Shown piece by piece: positions 21,174 to 29,428 of a stretch of DNA of 40,748 nt (within the stretch, counting starts at the first letter, position 1; the number at the start of each line of letters is the position of its first letter). The position numbers and the translations under genes are program-made. The stretch is from Actinophytocola sp. (GTDB taxonomy: Bacteria; Actinomycetota; Actinomycetes; Mycobacteriales; Pseudonocardiaceae). The notes below the pieces were generated by a model. That model was not told the origin of the DNA. It did not search any database and saw only the letters and a list, made by a program, of their open reading frames with translations. The stretch lies in NCBI RefSeq assembly GCF_009379765.1, contig NZ_WHTD01000066.1:1-40748 (forward strand), written 5' to 3'.

Positions 21174-23993
21174 TCAGTACTGCACGGTCAGGGTGTCCAC
21201 ATCGAACAGTGCGCCCGCCCCGCCGCCGAAGGTGAGGAACAGCGGTCCGGACCCGGTGCCGGTGAGGGTCGTCGTCACGTTCTGGAACGTCTCCCAGCCA
21301 CCGGTGTTCGGCACCGCCACCGAGCCGAGCACCGTGCCGGTCTGCGAACCCACGCGGACCGTCAGCGTCCCGCCCGCGCCCGCCGACGAGATGCGGGCCG
21401 TGACGCTCCGCGCGCCGGCGGCGGGCAGCTGCGAGTAGCCGACCCAGTCACCGTTCTCGATGTAGCCGGCCGTCGCGCCGCCGCTGGCCGCCGCGTGTGC
21501 GGCTGCCTGGACCCCGCCGGTCGACGTCCACGCCTCGCCCTCGGCCGTGCGGGGCGTGGTCGCGCCGGCCGGGTTCAGCGTGAACGCGTCCACATCGAAC
21601 AGGTTGCCCTGCCCGGTGACGCCCTTGAACACCAGGAACAGCTGCGTGGTCCCGGCGGGCGCGCCCGACACGCCGGTCGACACGGTGGCGAACGTGTCCC
21701 AGCTCCCGGTGTTCGGCACGGCCACCGACCCCAGCAGGGTTCCGGTCGCCGAGCCCGCGCGGACCTCGAGCGTCCCGCCGACGCCACCCGAGGACACCCG
21801 GGCGGTGAACGACGCGGCGCCGGACAGCGAGTACGGCGTGAACGAGATCCAGTCGCCGTTGTCGGTGAAGCCGACCGTCGTCCCGCCCTCGGCATCCCCG
21901 TGCTGGGCCAGCTCGATGCCGTTCTGGGCGCTGAAATGCTCGCCCTGCCGGTGCCGCGGCTGGAGCTTGCGGACGCTGTGGCTGGTCAGCCCGCCGTTGT
22001 CGGTGTACTCCGCGTCGAGCACGCCGAACACGTTGGCCGCCGGGTCGTGCTCACCGTCCACTGGCGTCGCGATCGTGCCCGAGCACCCGTTCACGGATGT
22101 CAGCTCGTGCTGGTGGCTGTCGTGACCCAGCAGGTAGCGGACCTTCACCCGCGAGCAGTCGATCGCGCCGTCCTCCGGGTCGGACACGCCGACCTGGAAG
22201 CTCACCGCGTCACCGAAGGAGAACAGCGCGCCGTCCGGCGGTTGGGACAGCGTCACCGCCGGCGCGGTGTTGCCCACGGTGATCCGCACGTCGGCCGAGC
22301 CGGTGAGCCCCTCCGGGTCCCGGACGGTCAGCGTCGCCGTGTAGTCGCCGTTGGCGGTGTACGTGTGCGACGGGTTGGCCGCGGTCGACGTGCCGCCGTC
22401 GCCGAAGGTCCACTGGTAGGTCAGCGCGCCGCCCTCGGGGTCGGTGCTGCCCGCCGACGAGAAGTCCACCGCGAGCGGCGTGGGCCCCGACGTCTTGTTC
22501 GCCGACGCCACCGCGACCGGGTTGCGGTTCTCCCCACCGATGTACTCGATGCGCCACAGCGCCTGGTTGTTCGACCCCGTGCCGTAGTCCAGCACGTACA
22601 GCGCGCCGTCCGGACCGAACGCCATGTCCATCACCTGGGTGCCGGTCCACGGGAACGCCCCGATGTCGCCGACGCCGCCGCTCGACGTGACCTCGATCGC
22701 CTTGATCCAGCGGCGGCCGTACTCACCGGCGAAGAACCGGCCGGACAGCGACTCCGGGAACTTGACCGACGAGCTCAGGTTCGGGTCGTAGCGGTAGACC
22801 GGGCCACCCATCGGCGACTCCGAGCCGCCGCCGAACTCCGGTGGCGTGCCGGCCTCCCCGCCGTACCGGATCCATGCCGGCTTCGGCGCGGGCAGCTTCT
22901 GCTGGCCGGTGTTGCGCGGCGAGTTGTTGGTCGGTCCGGTGGCGCAGTCGAACCTCGCCCCGGACGGGCCGGACGGGAACGCGAAGTCGTTGTAGGTCTC
23001 CGCGGTCGTGTTCGTGCCGGTGCAGTACGGCCAGCCGTAGTTGCCGGGCGCGGTGATCCGGTTGAACTCGACCTGGCCGCCGGGGCCGCGGTCCGGGTTC
23101 GGGCCGCCCGCGTCCGGGCCGTAGTCGCCGAGCCAGACGATCCCGGTCGCCTTGTCCACGCTCATCCGGAACGGGTTGCGGAAACCCATCGCGTAGATCT
23201 CCGGCTTGGTGTTCGCGGTGCCCGGCGGGAACAGGTTGCCGGACGGGACCGTGTATGTGCCGTCCGCCTGCGGCTTGATCCGCAACACCTTGCCGCGCAG
23301 GTCGTTGGTGTTGCCGGAGGAGCGCTGCGCGTCGAACTGCGGGTTGCGACTCGTGCGCTCGTCGATCGGGGTGTAGCTGTCCGACTGGAACGGGTTGGTG
23401 TCGTCACCCGTTGTCAGGTAGAGGTTTCCGGCCGCGTCGAAGTCGATGTCGCCGCCAACGTGGCAGCACTGGCCGCGGTCGTTGGGCACCACCAGCACGA
23501 CCTTCTCACTGGCCATGTCGAGGGTGTTGTCGGTCTTGAGCACGAACCTGGACAGGTGCAGCTCGCCCTTGAACCGGTCGAAGTCCGCCTGGGTGCCGTC
23601 GGTCGGCGCGTCACCGTCCGGTGTGGACAGTCGGGGGGAGAAGTACAGGTAGATGAAGCGGTTCGACGCGAAGTTCGGGTCCGCCGCCACACCCTGCAGG
23701 CCCTCCTCGTCGTGGGTGTAGACGGTGAGCTTGCCGGCTTGGGTGGTGTTGCCGGCCGCGTCGGTCACCCGGACCGTGCCGTCCCGGGCCGTGTGCACCA
23801 CGGATCTGTCGGGCAGTACGGCCAGCGACATGGCCTCGCCGAGCTCGGCCCCACCCGAGGCGAGCTGGACCTGTTGGTAGTCGCCAGGGGGGATGACGGA
23901 CCCGGCGTGCGCGACCGGGGCAATGGGAACAACCATCGCGGCGAACAACAGTGCGGCGGTGAGGCCGTACCGACGCCGTCGGTGCAGGGACAT
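21174..23993 (-). CDS. Secreted PQQ-dependent sugar-dehydrogenase-like protein with PKD and two CBM6-like modules
   Basis: A 939-residue exported protein. The signal peptide is LTAALLFAAMVVPIAPVAHA. The catalytic-like beta-propeller (about residues 30-480) has GLQGVAADPNFASNRFIYLY, the VVPNDRGQCCHVGGDIDFDA loop, YAMGFRNPFRMSVDK and DMAFGPDGALYVLDYGTG, all typical of soluble glucose/aldose dehydrogenase relatives. A PKD module follows (ALTYQWTFGDGGTSTAANPS). Then come two similar modules (EGGTTVGFTDNGDWISFTPY and GGATAGYIENGDWVGYSQLP), which are CBM6-like. It probably oxidises or binds a polysaccharide outside the cell. The ATG at 23993 follows GAGAGGA. The DNA upstream is palindromic element copy 3, so its promoter may come from that element. 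Confidence 0.88.
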   Translation of the reverse strand: MSLHRRRRYGLTAALLFAAMVVPIAPVAHAGSVIPPGDYQQVQLASGGAELGEAMSLAVLPDRSVVHTARDGTVRVTDAAGNTTQAGKLTVYTHDEEGLQGVAADPNFASNRFIYLYFSPRLSTPDGDAPTDGTQADFDRFKGELHLSRFVLKTDNTLDMASEKVVLVVPNDRGQCCHVGGDIDFDAAGNLYLTTGDDTNPFQSDSYTPIDERTSRNPQFDAQRSSGNTNDLRGKVLRIKPQADGTYTVPSGNLFPPGTANTKPEIYAMGFRNPFRMSVDKATGIVWLGDYGPDAGGPNPDRGPGGQVEFNRITAPGNYGWPYCTGTNTTAETYNDFAFPSGPSGARFDCATGPTNNSPRNTGQQKLPAPKPAWIRYGGEAGTPPEFGGGSESPMGGPVYRYDPNLSSSVKFPESLSGRFFAGEYGRRWIKAIEVTSSGGVGDIGAFPWTGTQVMDMAFGPDGALYVLDYGTGSNNQALWRIEYIGGENRNPVAVASANKTSGPTPLAVDFSSAGSTDPEGGALTYQWTFGDGGTSTAANPSHTYTANGDYTATLTVRDPEGLTGSADVRITVGNTAPAVTLSQPPDGALFSFGDAVSFQVGVSDPEDGAIDCSRVKVRYLLGHDSHQHELTSVNGCSGTIATPVDGEHDPAANVFGVLDAEYTDNGGLTSHSVRKLQPRHRQGEHFSAQNGIELAQHGDAEGGTTVGFTDNGDWISFTPYSLSGAASFTARVSSGGVGGTLEVRAGSATGTLLGSVAVPNTGSWDTFATVSTGVSGAPAGTTQLFLVFKGVTGQGNLFDVDAFTLNPAGATTPRTAEGEAWTSTGGVQAAAHAAASGGATAGYIENGDWVGYSQLPAAGARSVTARISSAGAGGTLTVRVGSQTGTVLGSVAVPNTGGWETFQNVTTTLTGTGSGPLFLTFGGGAGALFDVDTLTVQY

Positions 23994-24005
23994 CGGCGTC
24001 CTCTC

Positions 24006-24171
24006 TAGTGTCTCGTGGTTCTGGTTGCTTGCGGTCCGCTGTGGGTCCATGTGGTCGATGGCAAGGCGGAGGGAGGCCGCGTATTCCGGGTTGTATTCGG
24101 GCCTTCCGACAACGCCGCCGGCGGCCGCGTGGGCCGCGGCGAGCGCGGGTAGGCCAGGATCACGGGACACT
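24006..24171 (-). repeat. Palindromic MITE-like element, copy 3
   Basis: Read on the minus strand, it opens AGTGTCCCGTGATCCTGG at its right end and closes with the inverse of AGTGTCTCGTGGTTCTGG at its left end. The core at 24059-24114 holds CGTTGTCGGAAGG, CCCGAATACA, and CGCCTTGCCA, with arms GGAAGGCC and GGCCTCCC. It fills the whole gap between the glycosidase and the dehydrogenase genes. The glycosidase stop codon lies inside its terminal repeat. Confidence 0.75.
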
Positions 24172-25644
24172 TGTTCGGTATGCCTGAACTTCGGCGACCT
24201 GGCCGGCGGGCCACCCGGTGTTCGCGGTGAGGACCAGCCGGAGATAGCGGCGCGATCCCGCCGTGACCGGGACCGTCACGGTGTTCTGCGCCGCGGGATC
24301 GAAGCGGTACCCGGACGGGCCGGCCACCGTCGTGTACGACGAGCCGTCGGTGCTCGCGAGCACGGACAGCGTCTGGGTGCGTGCGCCCCACGCGCCCGGC
24401 AGCGACAGCACGAGCCTGCCCACCTCGGCCGGCGCACCGAGGTCGACGGTGATCGACTGCGGGAACGCGTGGTTCGCGCTTTCCCAGTAGCTGCTCGGGT
24501 TTCCGTCGTTCGCCGCCGTGGCCGGGTAGCCGCCGACATTGCTGCTGGCGGTGATCGGCCGGCCGCGGGCCAGGTCCGGGTCGGCCGGCGGGACGGTGCC
24601 GCCGGTGAACCGGTCGACCCAGTAGCGGGTGCGGTCCAGGTAGGCGGTCTCGGCGGCGGCGCCGGTCTGGCCGTAGGCGCCCTCGAAGGTCAGGTAGCCG
24701 TGGCCGCCGGGCGGGCCGGACCTGGCAGGCTCGATCACCGAGCCCTCGTGCCACTCGTTGAACGAGGTCACCGACACCCAGGTCGGCGCGCCGCCGGTGG
24801 CCGGGTCGAGCGCGTTGTTCCACTGCCGGTCGTAGGCGGCGCCGTTGTCGCGGTCGACGGTAGGCGTGGTGTTGCCGGGGACCGCGCGGTCGTCGAGGTA
24901 GCCCGGCGCCACCGACGGCGCCCAGACCAGCCCGTTGGCCTTGCAGAAGTCCGAGGCGTTCTTCCAGCCGGGCGCGGTGGCGCCGGCGATGCCGTCGTAG
25001 GTGTACATGCCGCCGAAGTGCGCGACCTTGCTGGTGTCGGTGGTCTGCGCGAGCACGATGCTCGTGCTCGCCACCTGCTCCAGCGCGGTCCAGTCGGTGA
25101 TCCGCAGGCTCTCGAAGACGTAGAACGCGGATCTGTTGCCGTGCGCGGCATCCCGGTAGAACGCCGGACTGGAACCGTATCGGGAGTTGATGTAGTCGAT
25201 GTCCGCGACGGTGGAGGCGGCGGTGCGCCCGCCGTAGGGCTCCAGGTGCCAGGCGACCTTGATGCCGTGCCGGGCCGCGGACTCGAGGATGCTCGGCACC
25301 AGGTTGTCCTCATAGGACCCTTGGCCCCACCAGCTGGTGACGATCGTGCCCGCGCCGGAGCGCTGCACCCACGCCATGTGCTGGTCGATCGCCGCGGTGT
25401 CGCCGGAGTCGTAGGCGCCGAGCGTGGGATAGAAGTCGGCCCCGATGTCCTCCGGCGGCGTGTGGTCGCCCTGTTGCCAGTGCCGGTAGGAGCCGTTGAC
25501 CGAGGGACTTCCGTACCACGGGTAGTAGAAGAGATGGACGTCAGCCGGAACCGCCTGCACCTCCGCACTCGACGCGGGCACGGGAACAGTGCCGACGACG
25601 AGCAGCAGGGTCAGAAGGCCGACAATGCTTTGCAGGGTTCGCAT
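24160..25644 (-). CDS. Secreted GH99-like glycosidase with F5/8 type C (CBM32-like) domain
   Basis: A 494-residue exported enzyme. The signal peptide is MRTLQSIVGLLTLLLVVGTV and the cut is after PASSA. The TIM-barrel domain has HLFYYPWYGSPSVNGSYRHW, SGAGTIVTSWWGQGSYEDN, VAWHLEPYGGRTA and SVTSFNEWHEGSVIEPA. The Glu residues in EPYGGR and NEWHEGS fit the acidic pair of GH99 endomannosidase-type enzymes. A discoidin/F5-8C domain ends the protein (ITASSNVGGYPATAANDGNP to YLRLVLTANTGWPAGQVAEV). The last residues Ser-Val-Pro and the TGA come from the inserted repeat, so the native end may be slightly longer. It likely acts on mannan-like glycans. Confidence 0.87.
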   Translation of the reverse strand: MRTLQSIVGLLTLLLVVGTVPVPASSAEVQAVPADVHLFYYPWYGSPSVNGSYRHWQQGDHTPPEDIGADFYPTLGAYDSGDTAAIDQHMAWVQRSGAGTIVTSWWGQGSYEDNLVPSILESAARHGIKVAWHLEPYGGRTAASTVADIDYINSRYGSSPAFYRDAAHGNRSAFYVFESLRITDWTALEQVASTSIVLAQTTDTSKVAHFGGMYTYDGIAGATAPGWKNASDFCKANGLVWAPSVAPGYLDDRAVPGNTTPTVDRDNGAAYDRQWNNALDPATGGAPTWVSVTSFNEWHEGSVIEPARSGPPGGHGYLTFEGAYGQTGAAAETAYLDRTRYWVDRFTGGTVPPADPDLARGRPITASSNVGGYPATAANDGNPSSYWESANHAFPQSITVDLGAPAEVGRLVLSLPGAWGARTQTLSVLASTDGSSYTTVAGPSGYRFDPAAQNTVTVPVTAGSRRYLRLVLTANTGWPAGQVAEVQAYRTSVP

Positions 25645-25661
25645 GTCTGCCCTTCAACCAA

Positions 25662-25671
25662 GCAACGTTGC
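25662..25671. promoter_or_regulatory. Palindrome GCAACGTTGC upstream of the GH99 gene
   Basis: A perfect 10-base palindrome in the leader of the glycosidase gene. CAACGTTG centres are common in LacI-family operators that control sugar genes. No LacI gene is in the window. The rest of the 25672-25802 gap is AT-richer and probably holds the promoter. Confidence 0.35.
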
Positions 25672-25802
25672 CAGGTTTTTCGAGCATGGCAGAGCGGACA
25701 GATGCTGGCAAGACTACGTAAATTTTCAACCTTGTTTACGCAACTTCCCGACTTACTCAATTCCGCAAGTCACGCCACCCAGCCAGGTCGATGATTGCTG
25801 GC

Positions 25803-26594
25803 CTAGGCGAAGACGGTGAAGAAACCCGCGTAGTCGCCGCGGGAGCGGGTGCGGTCGTTGACCTCTCCGCCGCCGGTGTTGTCGCCCACCGTGTTGCCGT
25901 CGATGCTGTAGACGGTGTCGCCGGCGACCTCGCGGATCAGGCAGTAGTGCTGGTTCTGCTCCATGTAGCCGATGTCGCCCGGCTTCGGGTCCTTCACCCG
26001 CTTGATGCCCGGGATCCCCGTGCCCATGCCCCAGTTGCCCACGCTCGCGCCGCCCGTCTTCAGCGCCCACAGCGTGAAGATCCCGCACCACGACGGCAGC
26101 CCCGGCTTGACGTACTTGACCACGTCCGGCGACCAGATGCCCGGCGCGGCGACGTCGAAGTACTCGGTCAGCCGCTCCCAGCCGACCCGGGTCTGCCGGC
26201 CCGTCTCATCGGCGCCGCCGGACTCCTTCGCCCGCACCAGGCCGATCTCGGCCCACGCGTGGGAGATCGCGGCCTGCCGGGCGGCGTCGTTCGGGTCCTC
26301 GGCCGCGGCGGCGACCGGCTCGGGTTCCTCGGTCCCGTCGCCGTAGCCGTCGTGGTGGTAGCCGCCGGCCGCGTGCTGCTCCGCGTCCGTGGTCAGGGTC
26401 TCGCGCAGCTGCTCGTCGGCCTCCACGCCGTAGTCGAGGCCGCGCCACTGCCGGTAGTCGACGACGGCCTGCTCGGTGCCCGGTCCGAAGTCGCCGTCGA
26501 TCGTGCTGGGGTAGAAGCTCAGCTGCTGCAAGCAGGTCTGCAGCTCGACCACCTCGTCGCCGGTCGACCCGCGGCGTAGCACCCCATCGCTCAT
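25803..26594 (-). CDS. Peptidoglycan-binding protein with CHAP/amidase-like domain
   Basis: A 263-residue protein. The N-terminal peptidoglycan-binding type 1 domain is LRRGSTGDEVVELQTCLQQL then DGDFGPGTEQAVVDYRQWRG. A linker rich in Gly, His and Glu follows. The C-terminal half resembles a CHAP or amidase fold: the catalytic-type Cys is in GLPSWCGIFTLWAL, and the His may be in MEQNQHYCLIREVAGD. There is no signal peptide in the ATG-26594 form, which is odd for a wall hydrolase; it may leave the cell by lysis or a non-Sec route. It faces the gene at 26688. Confidence 0.78.
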   Translation of the reverse strand: MSDGVLRRGSTGDEVVELQTCLQQLSFYPSTIDGDFGPGTEQAVVDYRQWRGLDYGVEADEQLRETLTTDAEQHAAGGYHHDGYGDGTEEPEPVAAAAEDPNDAARQAAISHAWAEIGLVRAKESGGADETGRQTRVGWERLTEYFDVAAPGIWSPDVVKYVKPGLPSWCGIFTLWALKTGGASVGNWGMGTGIPGIKRVKDPKPGDIGYMEQNQHYCLIREVAGDTVYSIDGNTVGDNTGGGEVNDRTRSRGDYAGFFTVFA

Positions 26595-26687
26595 GACGAC
26601 CACCCTCACCCCGCCGGCCCGCGCGCCACCACGATGAGGCAGACCGACCATCGGGCGCGCACCGCTGCCCTTTCGGGCTCGACGGCG

Positions 26688-27372
26688 ATGTCCGAAGCGA
26701 GAGAGTTGTTGCTACGGCTGGCCCGGCGCGCCGCAGGCCGGCCCGCGTTGCCCGAGCGCAAGCGCTACGACTACGTCCGCACCAGCGGCCGGTACCGCTC
26801 CTCGAGGAGCATGCTCGGCCGGGACGGCGCCCTCACCCATGTCGACAGCCGGGTCGACCTGACCGAGCGCGAGCTCTGGATCGCCACCGACGGCTCCGGC
26901 CGGATCGAGGAGACCCGGTCCGGGCGCCGCGCCGGGGCCAGCGGCACCACGGCCAGGGCCGGACTACCCGCCGACCCGGACGGGCTCGACCGGGTGCTCG
27001 CCGCGAACCACCATGGCTGGGGAACGTTCGAGTGGTTCGGCGCCGTGCGTCAGGTGTGGTCGAACCAGGTCGTCGCCCCGGCACTGCAGAGCGCGTTGCT
27101 GCGGGTGCTGTCCACCAAACCCGACATCGTGCCGCGCGGCCCCGTCGCCGACCCACTGGGCCGGAAAGGACTCGCGGTCAGCACCGACACCGTCCACTGG
27201 GGACGGCCGCAGCGGCATCTGCACATCCTCGACCCCGATACCGGCATGCTGAACCGAGGAGACCGTGGAGCTGGTCGGCGGCCGCCCCGACCCGGAGGCC
27301 GAGGGCAGCAGCCACACCGCCTGGCGGCGATCGGCCCATGTGGACTCGACCGACGAGCGCCCGTCAGAGTGA
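26688..27372 (+). pseudogene. CU044_5270-like protein, frameshifted near its end
   Basis: The first 190 residues read well: LLLRLARRAAGRPALPERKR, YDYVRTSGRYRSSRSML, VDLTERELWIATDGSGRIEE and SALLRVLSTKPDIVPRG. The RYDYVRT and ELWIATDGSGRIEET pieces resemble CU044_5270-type proteins. After DPDTGML the frame breaks near 27255, where AACCGAGGAGACC stands for expected AACGAGGAGACC (one extra C). Past this, the other frame continues ETVELVGGRPDPEAEGSSH to a stop at 27370. Unlike the copy at 35122, there is no membrane segment and no adjacent sigma gene. It overlaps the convergent FAD-oxidoreductase gene by nine bases. Confidence 0.6.
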
Positions 27373-28608
27373 CTGGGGGAAGCGGAACAGCCGCCTCGGG
27401 TCGTAGGCGTGCTTCACCCGGGCCAGCCGGGAGTGGTTGTCGCCGTGGTAGGCCCGCGCCCAGTCGGTGAGGTCCGGGTCGGGGAAGTTCGGGTAGACGC
27501 GGCCCGAACCCCACGGGTGCACGGTCGCCCACGACCGGCGCACCCGGGCCGCGTCGAGCCCGGCGTGCTCCAGCAGGAACCGCTCCGTGCGGTGGACGAA
27601 CGCGGACTCCCGCGCCGGCACCCGGTTGTAGGCGCCGCCCATCGGCGTGAAGTTGAGCTCCACGTCCTCGCCGGAGGACGCCAGCAGCGACGCGATGGCC
27701 CGCGCCGGCAGCGGGCGGCGGAAGAACTCCGACTTGCTGACCACGGGCCCGGGTTCGGCGGGCTCGGCCGAGCCGAGCGTGGCGAGCGAGCGCTTGAGCT
27801 CGCCGTAGGGCATCCGCGCCATGCGCTCGGTCGCCGGCGGCGGGAGTGGTACGGCGGACTCGGTGCCGAGCATCGCACCGAACGCGACGACCTCGGTGGC
27901 CGTGATCTTCAGGTTCGCGCTCAGCCCGTCCGGCGCGTCGGGTGCCCACTCCTGCCAGGCCGCGACGACCGCCGCCGCGTCGGCGCGCGGCCAGATCAGC
28001 TCGAACCGGGTCGCGTCCGGTGCCGGCACCGGGTCGAACACCAGCGACGTCACCACGCCGAACTGCCCGCCGCCCGCGCCGCGCAGCGCCCAGAACAGCT
28101 CCGGCTCGCGGTCGGCGGCGCAGTCGACGACCCGGCCGTCGGCCAGCACGACCCGCGCCGCGCGCAGCCGGTCGCACGTGAGGCCGTACCGGCGGCCGAG
28201 GATGCCCAGCCCGCCGCCGAGCGTGAGGCCGGCGATCCCGACGGTCGCGCCGCAGCCGGCCGGCAGCGTCAGGCCGTGCGGCGCCAGCTCGTCGTACACG
28301 TCGCTGAGCGTGGCGCCCGCACCGATCGTCGCGACGCCGGCCGACACCGAGACCGAGCGCAGCGGCGAGAGGTCGAGCACGATCCCCTCGGTGGAGGACC
28401 GGCCCGCGAAGCAGTGCCCGCCGCCGCGCGGCACCACGTGGATGCCTTCCCTGCGCGCGATGTCGAGCGTCCGCACGACGTCCTCAGTGGACGCACAGCG
28501 GACCACCGCCCGCGGCCGGATGTGGTGGAACCGCGCCATGGCCGGCTTGCGGGCCGCGTCGTAGCCGGGCATACCGGGTTCGAGCACCTCGCCCGTCAGC
28601 CCGATCAT
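27364..28608 (-). CDS. FAD-binding (BBE/PCMH-type) oxidoreductase
   Basis: A 414-residue flavoprotein. The FAD domain has EDVVRTLDIARREGIHVVPR then GGGHCFAGRSSTEGIVLDLS, where the His of GGGH is the usual 8-alpha attachment residue. LGGGLGILGRRYGLTCDRLR places a Cys at the spot where bicovalent members attach the 6-position, so double linkage is possible. GAGGGQFGVVTSLVF and the C-terminal BBE motif YPNFPDPDLTDWARAYHGDN are clear. It is shorter than the usual 450 or so residues. The start overlaps the stop of the reductase fragment upstream. Members oxidise alcohols, sugars or alkaloids; the substrate is unknown. Confidence 0.88.
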   Translation of the reverse strand: MIGLTGEVLEPGMPGYDAARKPAMARFHHIRPRAVVRCASTEDVVRTLDIARREGIHVVPRGGGHCFAGRSSTEGIVLDLSPLRSVSVSAGVATIGAGATLSDVYDELAPHGLTLPAGCGATVGIAGLTLGGGLGILGRRYGLTCDRLRAARVVLADGRVVDCAADREPELFWALRGAGGGQFGVVTSLVFDPVPAPDATRFELIWPRADAAAVVAAWQEWAPDAPDGLSANLKITATEVVAFGAMLGTESAVPLPPPATERMARMPYGELKRSLATLGSAEPAEPGPVVSKSEFFRRPLPARAIASLLASSGEDVELNFTPMGGAYNRVPARESAFVHRTERFLLEHAGLDAARVRRSWATVHPWGSGRVYPNFPDPDLTDWARAYHGDNHSRLARVKHAYDPRRLFRFPQSL

Positions 28609-28916
28609 CGCGGCACGCGGTACCGCACGTGGGTGGATCGCGGCCCCTCGCCCACGCTGGTCCGCTCGAGGGTGACGGGGCCGCCGATGTCGGCGAGCAG
28701 CCGGGCGCCGGCGCCGGGCAGCACCGGCTCGATGTGGAGGTTGAGCTCGTCCACCAGACCGAGCCGCGGCGCCTGGTCCACGGTGCTCGCGCCGCCCATG
28801 AGGTGGACGTTCCTGTCGCGCGCGAACAGCGCGCCGGGTGGTTGCGTCTCACCGGGGTCCGGGCCGGTGATGAGACCGTCGAGCGACATCGAGAGGGCGA
28901 CTCCCACGATCCCCAT
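28605..28916 (-). pseudogene. RibD_C/dihydrofolate-reductase-fold protein (3), internally deleted
   Basis: The N-terminus is MGIVGVALSMSLDGLITGPD and the C-terminal part is RDRNVHLMGGASTVDQAPRL, DELNLHIEPVLPGAGARLLA, both standard for the family. The middle, about 80 residues with the GRRT and HTHRP-type motifs, is absent: GETQPPGALFA runs straight into RDRNVH. The frame is kept, and the result is 103 residues instead of about 185. The start is ATG 28916 after CAGGAGG. It overlaps the FAD gene start by ATGA. It is probably inactive. Confidence 0.75.
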
Positions 28917-28987
28917 GGTGGCCTCCTGTAGCCGAAGTCGATGTCTCCGACCCTGGACCGGGCCCGCGGGATCGGTACGTAGGACGC

Positions 28988-29428
28988 TCATCGCTGAGAA
29001 GGGGAGACCGGGCACCCGCCGGTCTTCTCATGGGTCACCGCACCGCCGTCGTCCGCGGTCAGCACGAACTGGTAGCACGTGGGGGTGGTCGGTTCGGTGA
29101 CGTAGGGGATGATCGCGACAAGAACGGTCGTCCTGCCGGGTTCCCGACTCAGCTCGACGACCGTCGAGCCCGTGAAGGCGACCGTGTCGGCGATCTTCTG
29201 GTCGCTCATCGAGAAGTCCAGGTCTTCGGCGATTTCTTGGGCCGTGCTGTCCGTGGCCACCACCGTCCTACCAGCGGGCCGGTCCTCGGGGAACATCAGG
29301 CTGGGGAGCACCAGCAGGCCGATCGCGGTCAACGTGAGGCCGCCCAGGACCAGTCCGATGGCCACCCGGGCCGCGGTGGGAAACGCGGCCGGCTGCACGG
29401 GTTCCTCGTCCTGCTGCGCGTCGTTCAC
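28988..29428 (-). CDS. Small single-pass membrane protein, 146 residues
   Basis: Starts GTG 29428 (VNDAQQDEEPVQPAAFP), overlapping the patatin stop. One TM segment follows, VAIGLVLGGLTLTAIGLLVL. The rest is an extracytoplasmic domain with DSTAQEIAEDLDFSMSDQK, FTGSTVVELSREPGRTTVLV and a Cys pair in PTTPTCYQFVL and HEKTGGCPVSPSQR. I do not recognise the family. The domain looks like a small beta-rich exported unit. It is the last gene of the operon starting at 30858. Confidence 0.6.
   Translation of the reverse strand: MNDAQQDEEPVQPAAFPTAARVAIGLVLGGLTLTAIGLLVLPSLMFPEDRPAGRTVVATDSTAQEIAEDLDFSMSDQKIADTVAFTGSTVVELSREPGRTTVLVAIIPYVTEPTTPTCYQFVLTADDGGAVTHEKTGGCPVSPSQR

Noticed and set aside
24006..24171. 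N-terminal extension of the dehydrogenase through the palindromic element (GRPEYNPEYAAS...)
   Set aside because: The true signal peptide and ribosome site lie at 23993; similar strings arise from every copy of the element.
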